A stretch of DNA of 64,000 bases from Cyclaneusma minus (Eukaryota; Ascomycota; Leotiomycetes; Marthamycetales; Marthamycetaceae): contig JAKZHN010000007.1 in assembly GCA_037179335.1 (NCBI GenBank), forward strand, positions 744,001-808,000, written 5' to 3'. Made by a program: the position numbers and the translations under genes. Shown piece after piece: positions 1 to 10,390 of the stretch. The stretch's first letter is position 1; each line of letters starts with the position of its first letter. A model generated the notes under the pieces. It was not told where the DNA came from. It saw nothing but the letters and a program-made list of their open reading frames with translations, and searched no databases.

Positions 1-506
1 GAGGGCGCACCATAAGCCAACCCATCATCATACTTCTTCTCCTCCTTCTTCTTCTTATGCCTCTTCTCCAACATATTCGCACCAATCGCCCCCGCAATCG
101 CCGCACCCATGGTACCCAACATTCCACCTCCCGCTTCGTGGCCTGCAAAGGCGCCGGCACCACCGCCCAGGAGCGATGCGCCGAGGCCTTTCTCGCCTGT
201 GGGTTGGCCGTTGGCGTCGTATTGTTGCTGGCCTTGCTGGGGGTAGGAGGAAGACTGGTATTGGGGCGGGTATTGGGGTTGTTGTTGGTTGTAGGAGGGT
301 TGGTGGGATGGTGGTCCTCCGCCGTAGTTTGGGGGTGGGGCGTATTGGGATTGAGGTGCGCCGCCGTAGTTGGGGGGCTGGGGGTATTGGGAGTTGTGGG
401 GTGGGTATTGGGGTTGCTGGCCGTATTGCTGTTGTTGCTGGTGCTGAGGAGGGTAGTGGCCCTGCTGTGGAGGGCCGCCGGAGCCGTAGTAGTCGCGGTT
501 CGCCAT
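1..506 (-). CDS. Glycine-zipper, Q/P/Y-rich protein (3' end outside window)
   Basis: The minus frame opens at ATG 506-504 (MANRDYYGSGG) and stays open to the window edge, about 168 codons. Residues ~10-95 are low-complexity and rich in Q, Y, P and G, with repeated QPQYPP and PNYGG blocks, so probably disordered. Then comes a glycine-zipper stretch (GASLLGGGAGAFAGHEAGGG, then GTMGAAIAGAIGANML) and a basic KRHKKKKEEKK tail. This order is typical of fungal proteins with a Rick_17kDa/glycine-zipper 2TM-like segment whose function is poorly known; membrane association is plausible. The start is the first ATG of the frame. The plus-strand frames over the same bases are shadows. Confidence 0.75.
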   Translation of the reverse strand, partial: MANRDYYGSGGPPQQGHYPPQHQQQQQYGQQPQYPPHNSQYPQPPNYGGAPQSQYAPPPNYGGGPPSHQPSYNQQQPQYPPQYQSSSYPQQGQQQYDANGQPTGEKGLGASLLGGGAGAFAGHEAGGGMLGTMGAAIAGAIGANMLEKRHKKKKEEKKYDDGLAYGAP

Positions 507-1792
507 CGTGCGGTTTGTGCTGGTGGTGGTTGACTCGATATGCGATGGGGATTCTCGATATGTTTTGCAGATGATCTCTTCAACTTGAAACGGTAGAGTA
601 GTAGAGTAGCTGTAGGCGAAGGAAGAAGACTCGAGAGAAGAGATCAGCCTACCTTTATAAGACCTACCTGCCACGAGACTACCGTCAGGCCCGCCGTCAC
701 CGAGACATCATCATCTAACCAAGCATCTGCCAACCTAGCACTGGAGGGGCAGTGAAACTTCCCAGTACGCACATAACAGCGTACTAGCAGCCTGCCAGCC
801 GTCACTCGCGTGGTCCATGGCATCTCCAATTGGCTGTGCAGCGCGATGACAGAATCCGAGTCGATCCGGCTCGACTCCGCTTTCGTAGCGTCATGAACGG
901 ACTCGCAGGTGACTCTGCTTGCTTCCAGCCAATCTCGCCCAGCCTCCGCCTATCGGTTTGCCGTTGGAGCCGTGCCATCACTGCCCTGCCAACATCCCAG
1001 CCGCTTCCAGAAGGCTGAATCATTGTTCCATGGCCAATAGCAGATGCAGATGGCGCAAAGATCTCGTGTCGGGGGGAGAGAATTGTGGGGAGAGGATGGC
1101 GAAGTGCTGCAGAGCTGAGGCTGAGCTTGCGTCACGGTCAACACTTTCGGGAGTACCGAATTATCTCGTAGGGCTGTGCTGGGCCTATGGGATGGCGAAT
1201 GATATATCTTAACGCGGGAGATATGCCGATCGGAACTGTGGCGTGGGCACGGGATGATTTCATGGCCGGGAGTTGTTGGTTGTGGTGCAGCGGTTGGCGA
1301 TTGCGACGGGAGGCAGAGATTGACCTTCTCGGCGTCTCGGAGTGCGAAACCCAGAAGCCCGAAATATCCAAGTGGAGGTCACGTGATAAGACATCGTGAA
1401 TTTATGTCAAGACTTGCGTTTGTGGATCGTTCGAGTTTGTGTCAAGTCTAGTAATTGAGTTTCTACGGACCACTATTTTTCCTCTTGTGCCTGGAATGGC
1501 GCGTAGTAAAGGACGGTCCAAAGCTTCCTTCCCGTTTAAGTCCAAGCTTAAGCTACAGCTGTACCAGGCTAGCCAGGTACCAAATCAAGTAGAACCGCAG
1601 AACCCATGTTACAGGCAGTCTACGGTTCCTTGACTATGGCTTCAAGTCCAAAGTCTTCATGATCGACATCATGACCTTTCGCCTGCCCTTCACCAAGTCT
1701 CGCGCCGATTTTCCAAGTGCTCACCACCAAACCACCCATCCTTCGTAAAATCGTCAAGTTTTCATTTCTCATAATACCAACCACCTCAAGTG
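507..1792. other. Intergenic, upstream of the glycine-zipper gene
   Basis: It holds the promoter side of the minus-strand gene ending at 506 and the 3' flank of the gene ending at 1793. Only short overlapping frames occur. TCAAGT-type words recur at 1400-1660. I see no gene, tRNA or clear repeat. Confidence 0.5.
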
Positions 1793-2817
1793 TCATTCTA
1801 CCTGTACCACTCGCCTCCCTATTTCCACCTGATCCAGCCTAGCCCCATTCGCCCTCTTCACCTCCTTCACCCTCCTCGTCGCAAGTCCCACACCTAGCAG
1901 CACACTCAACGCCAGCACCTCCGGCAACACATTCAACAACACATTAATAGTGACATCTCCCGTCACAGGATTCAATTTTGCATCGTTGGTAAACGCGCCC
2001 ACAATGCCGAAGAAGAATCGTATGCCCAAGAGGAGAATGGCCGTTATTAGACCATAAAGAAGCTATAATCAGGCCAAAGGAGTCAGCAAAAGCCCAGGAT
2101 TTGCTTAAATCAAGGGAAAAGTCCGGGATAGACGGTCTGAGAGGCTGATATCAGAGAGTAGGGGAATACGTACAATACACCCGAACCGATAAGTAGGCAG
2201 CGAACTATCATTAAATCTCGACACAACATTCAGGTAAACCATGCCAATGAGAAAAAGCCAAGCCATCAGGAATATAATCATTCCCGCTTCTTCAAGCCTC
2301 TGGTCGCTTTTGGTCGGATCGCTGCTTGTAAGGCCCGCAGCTCCGGTTGCGACGAGTATGACTGCTACGGCGACAATACTGTGGAATGAAGTGATCGGTA
2401 GCCAGTTCACTAGGAATGATGTTCTGTTCTGGCGGAGTCGGGTGCTATTATCTCCATCAGTACCCATCCCCAGTCTCCTTTATTCTCTCGTCCACACGAC
2501 GCAGCGAGACCGCCAGCAAAAAGAGAGGTGGAAGGAAAACTGTAGCAAACTTACGCTTCCCGCAGAATAGCCATCATACCAACCGACAGCGGCGACAGCC
2601 CCAGACTCGAAAACACAGCACCTCCTGTAGTACCACTGTTTTCGGCACTAACTTCCAGAGCGCATCCGATGAGCCGCAGGATGCAGAAAATGATGAGGTA
2701 GAGCCAGCCAAGAGCACCGGTGTCGGAGTGGTAGTAGAAGGCGAGGGCGCTGAGAAGGGTGAGAGGGCTGTAGATGCCCAGTTGGGCTGCGGCTAGCTTT
2801 CCCGAAGCGTCGAGCAT
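1793..2817 (-). CDS. Multipass membrane protein, DUF7702-like
   Basis: Three exons: 2817-2555, 2444-2174 and 2062-1793, 804 nt in total, 267 residues. Introns start GTAAGT and GTACGT and end TAG, and the phases match. The protein begins MLDASGKLAAAQLGIYSPLT and is dominated by hydrophobic helices, including GALGWLYLIIFCILRLIGCA, FHSIVAVAVILVATGAAG, GMIIFLMAWLFLIGMVYLN and LLYGLITAILLLGIRFFF. It ends in a short charged tail (RRVKEVKRANGARLDQ). The WLYLIIFCILRLIG signature, the length and the helix pattern resemble the uncharacterised fungal seven-helix DUF7702 family; that link is from memory. No enzymatic motif is visible. It probably sits in a cellular membrane. Confidence 0.78.
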
Positions 2818-3121
2818 TGTGTTGACGGGAGATGGGACGGACGGTAGATGGCTGTGTTAGGATTATGGTGGTGACCTTTGTTGTACTTCGTCTCGCCCTG
2901 TCTCGTCGCCCGCAGGCTGGCAGTTAGTGATGCAGCAGTTGAAGTAAACAAAAAGAGTGCTTGGTAGCAAAGCCAAGAACAGCCAAGAAAGATGAAAATG
3001 AGATCCGGAAAGTGAGATATTCTGGTCTCCGGAAGACGATGGAAGAGCGATGACTCGACATGAAGGAAGTAAGACGCATACATGTAGAAGCGGATCATAA
3101 GAAGCTTATATCAACGACAAC
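2818..3121. other. Upstream region of the DUF7702-like gene
   Basis: About 300 bp between the membrane protein start and the next open frame. No clear TATA box or repeat was seen. Confidence 0.4.
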
Positions 3122-3745
3122 TCAAAGCACAAAACTGCCTACCGCACACATCAGATAGATCGGCAAACCTGTTTCAATGAGCCCTTTGACTCCCTCGGTC
3201 CCCGGGGGCTGGAGCTGAATGCACCTCGCTTTCGATTCTCCCATAGCCGATGAGGCTATGCTAGGCACCAGCTTTTCCTTTCCCATCACTGGCGTTGGAA
3301 TGCGACTCACGGCCGCTGAACGAGGTAGCATGAGCAACTTTACTTGTTCCACGTTTTGTGATAGCGACATGAGCATGATACGGAACCACGTGGGATACTG
3401 GAGCGTGGACTTGGGAGTTGGGAGATTGCAGATTTGTCGAAGTGTGCCTGTCGATCCTTTGCTGGGGGAGGCGGCAGCTCCACGTAAGATGGCCCCCACA
3501 TCGTTCGACCGAGCTCGATGTATGTCGCGGATTGACGCTCTCGGACTTGAACCTTTGGAGATCACTTTATAAGATCGGTATTTGCGGCGGCATTTTGGCG
3601 ATGAAATGGACTGTTGGACGTGTCTTGAAATTGGATCGGACCTTCGCAAGGTGTTCGAAATGAGCTTGAGTCTTGGAGTGGAGCGTCTCATTTGGCATCT
3701 CAATAACGATGGCAAGAGCGTGCGTTTTCTCACCAATACCAACAC
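3122..3745 (-). CDS. Weakly supported open frame, 207 codons
   Basis: This minus frame is open for 207 codons, but it has no ATG until about codon 19. Its composition is basic and serine-rich, with no domain I recognise. A second minus frame (3773-3567, starting MIDYLGKFYRVGIG) overlaps its beginning and also looks partly coding, so a spliced or decayed gene is possible. No convincing splice pair joins them. Treat it as unproven. Confidence 0.2.
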   Translation of the reverse strand: MLVLVRKRTLLPSLLRCQMRRSTPRLKLISNTLRRSDPISRHVQQSISSPKCRRKYRSYKVISKGSSPRASIRDIHRARSNDVGAILRGAAASPSKGSTGTLRQICNLPTPKSTLQYPTWFRIMLMSLSQNVEQVKLLMLPRSAAVSRIPTPVMGKEKLVPSIASSAMGESKARCIQLQPPGTEGVKGLIETGLPIYLMCAVGSFVL

Positions 3746-3773
3746 GATAAAATTTCCCTAGATAATCGATCAT

Positions 3774-4800
3774 GATTCGTGATCATTCTGGAAATAAAAG
3801 GCGCCAATGGCCCTCAAGCCTTTGTTCACGGACTGGCTCAATTGCGAATAGAGTAGGGTCGTCGAACAAGCTGGCCACGGCCACGAAGCTGGTTCAATAG
3901 AAACGTGGCATACTATTCCCGTAAATCATCGAATTGAAATGCAGCATCAGAATGGTGGCTGCCCGTGCCGCGACAACGAACATGGGAGAATGTCGAAGAC
4001 TGGAGAGTGTCGTGTTGGTGAGCTGAAGTTCCAATGGGTGCGGATGAGATAAGCTTTCGCGCCATTGGATGAGCTATTTTAAGCGAGCCAATCATTCATC
4101 ACCACCTGCCAACAGAATACGAATGCGAGAAGACTGCAGAAATTCGTTGTCACTGACACAACTCTCATCACGACAGATCCAGCACAACGCCGATGCCAGA
4201 CCCCAGTACCGCTCCCGCGTGTGCCGTCCATACATCGCGAAAGGCTTTCGAACAACGAATCTTCAATCCAGTATCCGAGGCGGTTTATGCGATTCCTTGC
4301 CACGCGACCTTTACGATCTTCCCAGTCCGAGATCTGCAGCACAGAGAATCAAGTGGAGACGTCTAGTATGTTCCGGAGAACCATGATGGTATCATTTTGT
4401 CCCTTTCGAGACTTGATTTTCTATGTTCCATCGTGAAAGACACGTCGAGCTTCGAATGCCTCTAAAAACCATGACAGCACTTGAGAACAAGATGAAGGTT
4501 TCGCAGCCGTAGTCCCCCGAAGCTCTGATCCGGCCACGTGATGTTTCTACTGACTATCGTTCACCCTCTTTCTGTGGTCTGATCACACACTCTCAAGTGT
4601 CATGGGGGTTAGTCTTCTGCTTTAGGCTACATAGGTGATGTATTCATCTCAGTCAGGTCATTGGAGTCTTCCCACGATCATGTCGGCATCAGGATATATC
4701 AGAGGACATGAATTGTCGAATGTGATCTTACCATGCTGGTAGAAAGTCAGTGCCTCATGCCCAAGCATGGACAAACTTTCTGCACCTCCTATTCGAAGGG
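3774..4800. other. Intergenic, no convincing gene
   Basis: Only overlapping frames under about 105 codons on both strands, none with a domain or good start context. The right end is the promoter of the gene starting at 4955. Confidence 0.45.
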
Positions 4801-4801
4801 G

Positions 4802-4808
4802 TATAAAA
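4802..4808 (+). promoter_or_regulatory. TATA box of paralogue P1
   Basis: TATAAAA lies about 150 bp before ATG 4955. The frame is open from 4733, but the TATA box inside that upstream part makes ATG 4955 the better start. Confidence 0.55.
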
Positions 4809-4954
4809 CGCAGCCAACTTCCTGCGAGTTGGACTTCGTGGTCAGATCGCTTGGGACAGGTCTCGCAGCATTTTCCTTCTCAAGTAGGTTACGTCCAGTT
4901 GCCTGCTTCTACACAACCCAGGCGCATTCCTGCATTTCCGAATCTTCATCAAAG

Positions 4955-5584
4955 ATGCAGCACTACTCCACACGTCGGGGCACCCGAGCTCCGGACAACG
5001 GGGCCCCCCGACATCCAGACAACTTTGGACCCCCAGGCAACTTTGCTCCCCCACCTCCGAACATGTTACCCGTCCGCGCTTCGAACCAGCCAACTCAGAT
5101 CTCCATCCCTCCCAACTGCTGGGCAACAGTACGACTCCTTTCCACCTCTCGCCTGGTAAAACAGATGATTGTAGTCGTCAACAACGTCCCAGTCGTCGCC
5201 TCCACCGGATCCAGCCAAGGAACCGAAGTTTCGTGTCTGTCGACCGGTAACGGAAACACTGTGCACACAGTCCCCCGCCTACCCAACGTTCAACCCTTAG
5301 TTCTCTACTTCTCTTATCTCCCAGCACCTGCTTTTACAACTGAATACATTGCTGTGGCACGGGTGAGCGATGCACGAACTATGGTCGATGGTAGTGGCAA
5401 CCATTGCTATGGATTTCAGATCTTTGGCAGGGCACCGGCGTCGAGGGCAAATCTGGATGCGGTGGCTTTTGTTTATGTTCATCCACATGGGACGGTGCCG
5501 GAGTGGAAATTGGCTGCGGGGGAAATTGGTTCGGTGCGCTATGGGGGTCAGCCCGGGTCTTTCGAGGCTTACGTTGCTGCGTGA
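4955..5584 (+). CDS. Small paralogous protein P1 (unknown family, intact)
   Basis: Single exon, 209 residues, no family I recognise. Residues 1-50 are proline-rich (RRGTRAPDNGAPRHPDN). A globular-looking part follows: ISIPPNCWATVRLLSTSRL, then KQMIVVVNNVPVVASTG, then VLYFSYLPAPAF and VAFVYVHPHG. The same layout (an IPPN or PHQ segment, a QQVxVxY..LP strand, a hydrophobic aromatic strand) recurs in the four reading frames that follow to 9.4 kb. No signal peptide or transmembrane helix was seen, so an intracellular location is likely. The start follows a TATA box at 4802. Function unknown. Confidence 0.6.
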   Translation: MQHYSTRRGTRAPDNGAPRHPDNFGPPGNFAPPPPNMLPVRASNQPTQISIPPNCWATVRLLSTSRLVKQMIVVVNNVPVVASTGSSQGTEVSCLSTGNGNTVHTVPRLPNVQPLVLYFSYLPAPAFTTEYIAVARVSDARTMVDGSGNHCYGFQIFGRAPASRANLDAVAFVYVHPHGTVPEWKLAAGEIGSVRYGGQPGSFEAYVAA

Positions 5585-5858
5585 CTTCCTCACGAGCGAG
5601 TGTAGTTAGAGGAGGTATGATCTAATGTACAGCGGAGGTCAAACCTCTCTGCGTATGCTCACGGGGTATCTCCATCATCACCAAAAAAAAAGTCGCAACC
5701 TCCCTACCCAAGTTCAGACTACGCGTGACTAGGTGCTGTGCTGTATCATGTGAGAATCTCAAACCGCGGACTACTGTGGATGGCAAGTACAAGAACATCC
5801 GAGCTCGCCCATCCCTTTCCATTCCAGTTACAGCCTGCTCGGAGTCCATCACCTCACG

Positions 5859-6341
5859 ATGCCTCCCCACCAATTCTTCGGGGCAGCAGTGACTTCCCCC
5901 TGTCACTAATCACGCCGCTTCCTGATCCCCCCAAACCAAAACATCCGCATCCTAGCCGCCGCCTTCTCTCCCGATTTCCAACAAGTAGAAGTGCATTACC
6001 AACGCCGTCCACTTGCCATCTTCACGGGATGGGGCAACATGTATGTCCCAGACGGCATTGTCATGAAAGTATCTAAGGACTTTGAAGAACTTGTCATACC
6101 TGCTCGTCCTTGTGGCACTGCTGCGGATTTTGTAGAGCTGGATTTGTTCTTCATGTGGTCTGTTTGGGATGATCCGAGGATCATGGGGATGCAGGGGGTG
6201 GGTGGTGTGGATTTCACGAGGGAGCTGGTGGTGGATCCTAAGAAGCAGGTGCTTATGACTAGATCGCGGATTGGGAGGGATTGTGGATGTGGGGGACCGG
6301 GTGTTTGGGTCATTTTGGAGAGGGCTTGGGATCTATGCTGA
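5859..6341 (+). pseudogene. Paralogue P2, interrupted by an in-frame TAA
   Basis: From ATG 5859 the frame reads MPPHQFFGAAVTSPCH, then TAA at 5907-5909. It continues in the same frame as SRRFLIPPNQNIRILAAAF, QQVEVHYQRRPLAIFTGWG and so on to TGA 6339-6341. The part after the stop carries the family signature and is open for 143 codons. One C-to-T change (CAA to TAA) explains the stop. No GT-AG intron can skip it without losing the conserved IPPN segment. It is probably a recently broken copy; readthrough or a sequencing error are alternatives. Confidence 0.5.
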
Positions 6342-6586
6342 GAGAATGGGATCTATGTTGAGTTCTGCTATTGACCTGAAAAACTGTCGTTCGCCTAGAT
6401 CCAGGAGGTACTTTCGCGGACAGAAGAGACAATGTAATTCCCACGAGATCCGGTCTTTTCCTAATCTACTCGAATGTGACAGTCACGACCACAAGGTTGA
6501 AGGAAATTGCATTCTATAAGAAGGGACGAATCTGCCCGCCGCAGCCGTCGACCATCTCCATTCACTTCCAGCTCAAGAAATTCATC

Positions 6587-7100
6587 ATGGCTTCCAAAGC
6601 CGTACGAACCCTGGAGCCCAGTGGCATCGCAATACCCCGCCACAGCGAAAAGTTCCCAATCAACCCCCACCAAACTGTCCGAATATCTGCCAGCATCACC
6701 GACTACTACACGCAGCAAGTAATCGTCACCTACAACTCCCTACCCATAGCTGGCTTTTCAGTTTTCCACATATCCCGAGAATGGAAATAAAGGCAATCTG
6801 ACGCTCAACAGTCGCGACAGATACTTGACCTTCGGGCCATACGAAGAAGTTGGTGAAATTGCCGTTTTCTGCTTCTATGAGCCAGTGCGCAGGCTAGAGA
6901 TTCGAATTTCTGGGAAAGTTCAAGCTCCGGTGACGCAGAAATCAGTATATAGTGTTAGTCGGATTGCGTGGAAACGCTCGCGCGTCGAAAAGGGAGTTGA
7001 GTTTCAGTATCTTGAGATCGCGGCGAGAATTGAGGATGGAGAGGGTGGGGATACGTGGGCGGTGAAGATTAAGGTGGAGCTCAAGGAGGTGAGGGCATAG
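6587..7100 (+). pseudogene. Paralogue P3, frameshifted
   Basis: ATG 6587 starts MASKAVRTLEPSGIAIP and runs through the family signature QQVIVTYNSLPIAGFSVFH, then hits a stop at 6788-6790. The expected continuation (ENGNKGNLTLNSRDRYL, then EIAVFCFYEPVRRLEI) lies in another frame and stays open to TAG 7098-7100. One missing base near 6755-6785 would restore a single protein of about 170 residues. A TATA-like TATAAG lies at 6515-6520. This is a frameshift mutation or an assembly error. Confidence 0.5.
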
Positions 7101-7594
7101 AGGAAATAAGAGACGGAAGAGTGGGGTTGGGAGGGAGGGCTTGATGGCTGAGAAGTGCCAGATTGAGATGTCCTGATGTCTCTGGTTCGAGTTGGAGGTC
7201 TTTTCCCCTGCACAGTTGGTAAGCCGTGTCGCACTGTCTTTGTCGAAGTCATTCCACAGGACAGCATGGATGAACATCATTGCCTCCGAAGTTCAATCAA
7301 GTTCCTCTTCTGAAGGAAGCAAAGACTGATCTCGAGCAAGTTCCCTAGAAGTTGGGCGGGAAGGATGGTATTTGCGTAGGGTCAGGATATGCGTTTCATG
7401 TCTAGGGAAGTACCAAACAATGTGATTCTGACAGGTGCTCTTTTTTCCTGATTATTTTGAGTCATGATCGTGGTGAACGTGAACGAGTGATACACTAGAC
7501 CATGTCAGGGCCACAGAGTCATAGTTATAGTGAGCGGGAGAGGTTGATACATCTGGACGGTATCATGACCGCAAGCTGCAGACCAGGGAGCATC
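7101..7594. other. Intergenic between P3 and P4
   Basis: About 490 bp. No reading frame related to the family and no obvious repeat. The right end is the P4 promoter. Confidence 0.45.
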
Positions 7595-7602
7595 TATAAA
7601 AA
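7595..7602 (+). promoter_or_regulatory. TATA box of paralogue P4
   Basis: TATAAAAA about 70 bp before ATG 7665, within the usual range for a fungal promoter. Confidence 0.55.
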
Positions 7603-7664
7603 GCAACAGATCTCCCCGTCCCTTCCATCTCCACTGACTACCAGCCTAAAACCTCACCATATCC

Positions 7665-8129
7665 ATGGGTCCCCCAACAACCCCGGTCCGCCGACCAGCC
7701 CCCTTCATCCCCGCAAACTGCCGCGCCATCAACCTCCGCCCCCACCAAACCGCCCACATCACCTGTACAACGCACTCCACCACCCCCCAGCAAGTAATCA
7801 TCCTCTACCGCAACCTCCCCTGGGCCGCCTTCACCTCAGTCCAGGGCGAAAGTGACAACATATGCCGTATGGAAATCCACAAGGGAACAGACACATTATC
7901 AATCAGCGCTGGCGAAGGAGGAGGCCAGATTGTATTTTTCTTTTTTTACGTACGGGGATGCACGGTTGGGATGGCGAATGTGGGGCCGCATGAACCGGTC
8001 GAGAGTGTGACGCCGGCGAGGATTGAGGTTTTAAAGGAACTGGGGATGCGGCATATTTATATCACGGCGATGCTGGAGGGGAGAAGGGAGGGTGCGTGGA
8101 TTACGGTGTCTATGGTTGATGTGCCGTAG
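7665..8129 (+). CDS. Small paralogous protein P4 (unknown family, intact)
   Basis: 154 residues, single exon, with a TATA box 70 bp upstream. The N-terminus is proline-rich (MGPPTTPVRRPAPFIPANC). The family signature follows: LRPHQTAHITC, QQVIILYRNLPWAAFTS, a Phe-rich strand QIVFFFFYVRG, then VTPARIEVLKELGMRHIYI and a last strand AWITVSMVDV. Hydrophobic segments alternating with turns suggest a beta-rich globular domain. No signal peptide or membrane helix was seen. This is the shortest intact member, and no function can be assigned. Confidence 0.6.
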   Translation: MGPPTTPVRRPAPFIPANCRAINLRPHQTAHITCTTHSTTPQQVIILYRNLPWAAFTSVQGESDNICRMEIHKGTDTLSISAGEGGGQIVFFFFYVRGCTVGMANVGPHEPVESVTPARIEVLKELGMRHIYITAMLEGRREGAWITVSMVDVP

Positions 8130-8274
8130 GTTATGAGGACAACTTGAGTGGGACTGTGGCAATTAAATGGCTTAAAATCTCTAGTACGGGTTGGAGGGTT
8201 CCCGGTTCCTGTATGCATAGCCAGATGGTAGACCTTTGTACAGTCACGCGACGAAAGTCTGAACCACCCCTCAA

Positions 8275-8465
8275 TAACTAAGAAAGTACCCAGCGGTTGG
8301 AAGTATTCCCAATGGTTGGGTATATCCCCAGTGACTAAGGTTATTACCTGTGATTAGAGAATAGCGATATTCTCAAAGCTTAAGAATATCACAAATGATC
8401 AAGGATATTCTCAGAGCTCAATGATATCCTTAAAGCTCAAGAATATCCTGAAATATCCAACGAAT
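8275..8465. repeat. Degenerate ~20-bp tandem repeats (AAGGATATTCTC-like)
   Basis: About eight imperfect units of 18-24 bp, each pairing a 'gactaagg/gctcaaga' half with an 'atattcc/atatcc' half, for example AAATGATCAAGGATATTCTC then AGAGCTCAATGATATCCTT. The same design recurs at 19470-19560 and 26216-26310. Confidence 0.55.
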
Positions 8466-8789
8466 AGTCGGCTGCTGCTACACGTTTGAACTCAGGATTC
8501 AGGAAGGGTATACAGACTTCTGTCGTCCCACCGTATTTGTGCAACACCGTCTTCACTCGTCATAGCAGCGTTCAGAAATACCATGCCTATTGGCCTCGGA
8601 AGTTCACTGAAGTGCCTCTTTCGGGAAAAAGACTAATCTAGAGAAAGCTCCCTACAAATTGCGAAGTAGAAGTGACTACTCCGAGCCGCCCCCTGATCCA
8701 GCCTTACGCACCCCTTAGGCAGTTCCATAGTCCTATTTCGCTCCTCTCTGGTGACCGTATGCCACGCATACCAATACCATTAGACTCCG
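8466..8789. other. Intergenic between P4 and P5
   Basis: About 320 bp between the ~20-bp repeat patch and the 3' end of paralogue P5. No reading frame or repeat recognised. Confidence 0.4.
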
Positions 8790-9401
8790 CTACCAATTAA
8801 CCATACCCTTCAGTAACTCGAAATTCTCAAGGTAAGTCCGCCCACTCTTGACTTGTAACACTAGAACCTCCACTCCCACCTCCTCCCCTTCAACCACCGC
8901 CCTAGCCACGATCCTCATCGCCTGATCCACCTCAGCATCTTCCCTGATCAATCTAGTTTCAACTAGCGTCATTGGCTCAACACTAACAGGTTCCTCTCCG
9001 CCTCGGTGGTATTCGAATCGCAACAGCAAATCATTCGGTTCTGGTTGTGGTTTGATTTAAATTCCGTACCAGTGCACAGAAGCCAGTTCGGACGAAACGC
9101 GTCGTACGTCCGGTGAATCGCTTGCGTCGAGAAAAGAATGAGGACCTCCTCCTGGAGCCTGTCGCAATCTGGAGACGAATGACAGGGTTGCGAGGGGTGT
9201 TTCGAGGGACGACGAGTAGGCGCCGTGGTAGACGTGCACGTTGAAGACGACAGGGCCAGCGGTTTGGTAACGGGCGGGGGGACGGATGATCGCGCTGATG
9301 TGGGTGGTCGAGTCAGAGCAGATTTTTTGAAGAACCCTGTCTGACATGGGGTTTTCTAGGGGCGCGGGATGCATTCGCTATTGTGTTGAATCTTTCGACA
9401 T
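8790..9401 (-). pseudogene. Paralogue P5, inverted copy with two in-frame stops
   Basis: Minus strand. ATG 9401 starts MSKDSTQ, then TAG 9380-9378. The same frame continues RMHPAPLENPMSDRVLQ, GPVVFNVHVYHGAYSS and PLATLSFVSRL to TAA 9059-9057, then IKPQPEPNDLLLRFEYHRG to TAG 8792-8790. Everything stays in one frame, and both internal stops are one C-to-T change from CAG and CAA. The aromatic strand LLLRFEYHRG matches QIVFFFFYVRG of P4 in place and character. A TATTTAAG box lies about 100 bp upstream (near 9505). It could be translated in part from the internal ATG 9374. Confidence 0.45.
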
Positions 9402-10390
9402 TGTAGGCTGACGAAGTTGGGGAACTTGGCGTAGAGAGAGCCTGGGCTTTCGGCACTTTCTTAGCAGGAAGATGGGAGGAGGGAAACCGAACCTTCCCCT
9501 TAAATAGTTGCTTAGGTGACCCACGTGAGGTTGCTCGCACGTGGGGTCTAAGTGTCGCCGAAATAGTCCATGTGTCTTCTGCTCGTGATCGGGCACGCGT
9601 GTTGAGAGTCTGTAAAACTTAGGTATGTCACTAAATTTCCCGAACGTTGAGTGTGGTGGCTTGGGGGAAACTGAGTGATAGTGCTTTTTCCCTATTTTGG
9701 CCATTGACGATTTTCTGGTCTACGGGACTTTTTAAATAGAAGTTCATTTGAAAATTCAAAAGAAGCTTGGGTCAGGTGATAATCGCTGAAACAAGCCCCT
9801 CCTTGGTGAAGACGAAGTAGATTGTCAAGTTGAAGGGAAGCTATCAAGTTAACATAAGACCATCAAGATAAAGTCAAGTCAACAGGTCGAAATTAAGCTG
9901 TCAAGTCCAAGTGAGGCTGTCCATACAATGCAGTCAATCACTCCAAGCGTAGCGGTCAATCTTCCGACATTCACATAAAGAGTCACACGGATTCGCAAGG
10001 AGTCGCAAATGGATGGCAGCAAAGATTTTCATTGTACTTTTGTCAAGCAACACACGGTTTGGGTACCGTAAACATCAAGATCGCGGTCTCAACCAGCGTC
10101 CCGAAGCTCCAAGCAACGCCCCTTCAAGGACCACACCGTTGTTTCCACCAAGATACGCCATAAATCCCAACCTTTCAAGCCTCGAACTCCGCAAGTTCCT
10201 GTCTCATTGTTGGAAAAGCCATGATAACTAGTCTGATTTTCGCAAAAATCCCACCATGAGCCACGCGAGAAGATTGGAATGCAGCGAGATGACGCATACT
10301 TGCAAGCAATGATCAGTAGGCTCTTCATCATCAGAGCCCATCAGACATGGGACCATATTCGACCCCTGCCCGGAGACCCAGGCACATGAC
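9402..10390. other. Intergenic, TCAAGT-rich
   Basis: Between the P5 start and the 3' end of the macro-domain gene. At 9810-9950 the word TCAAGT/TCAAGA recurs every 15-25 bp. Frames present (for example 10013-10231) show no domain. No gene assigned. Confidence 0.45.

Noticed and set aside
57..574. Plus-strand frames of 132-158 codons rich in G, V, L and W
   Set aside because: They are shadows of the minus-strand Q/P/Y-rich glycine-zipper gene; low-complexity codons read backwards give long open frames.
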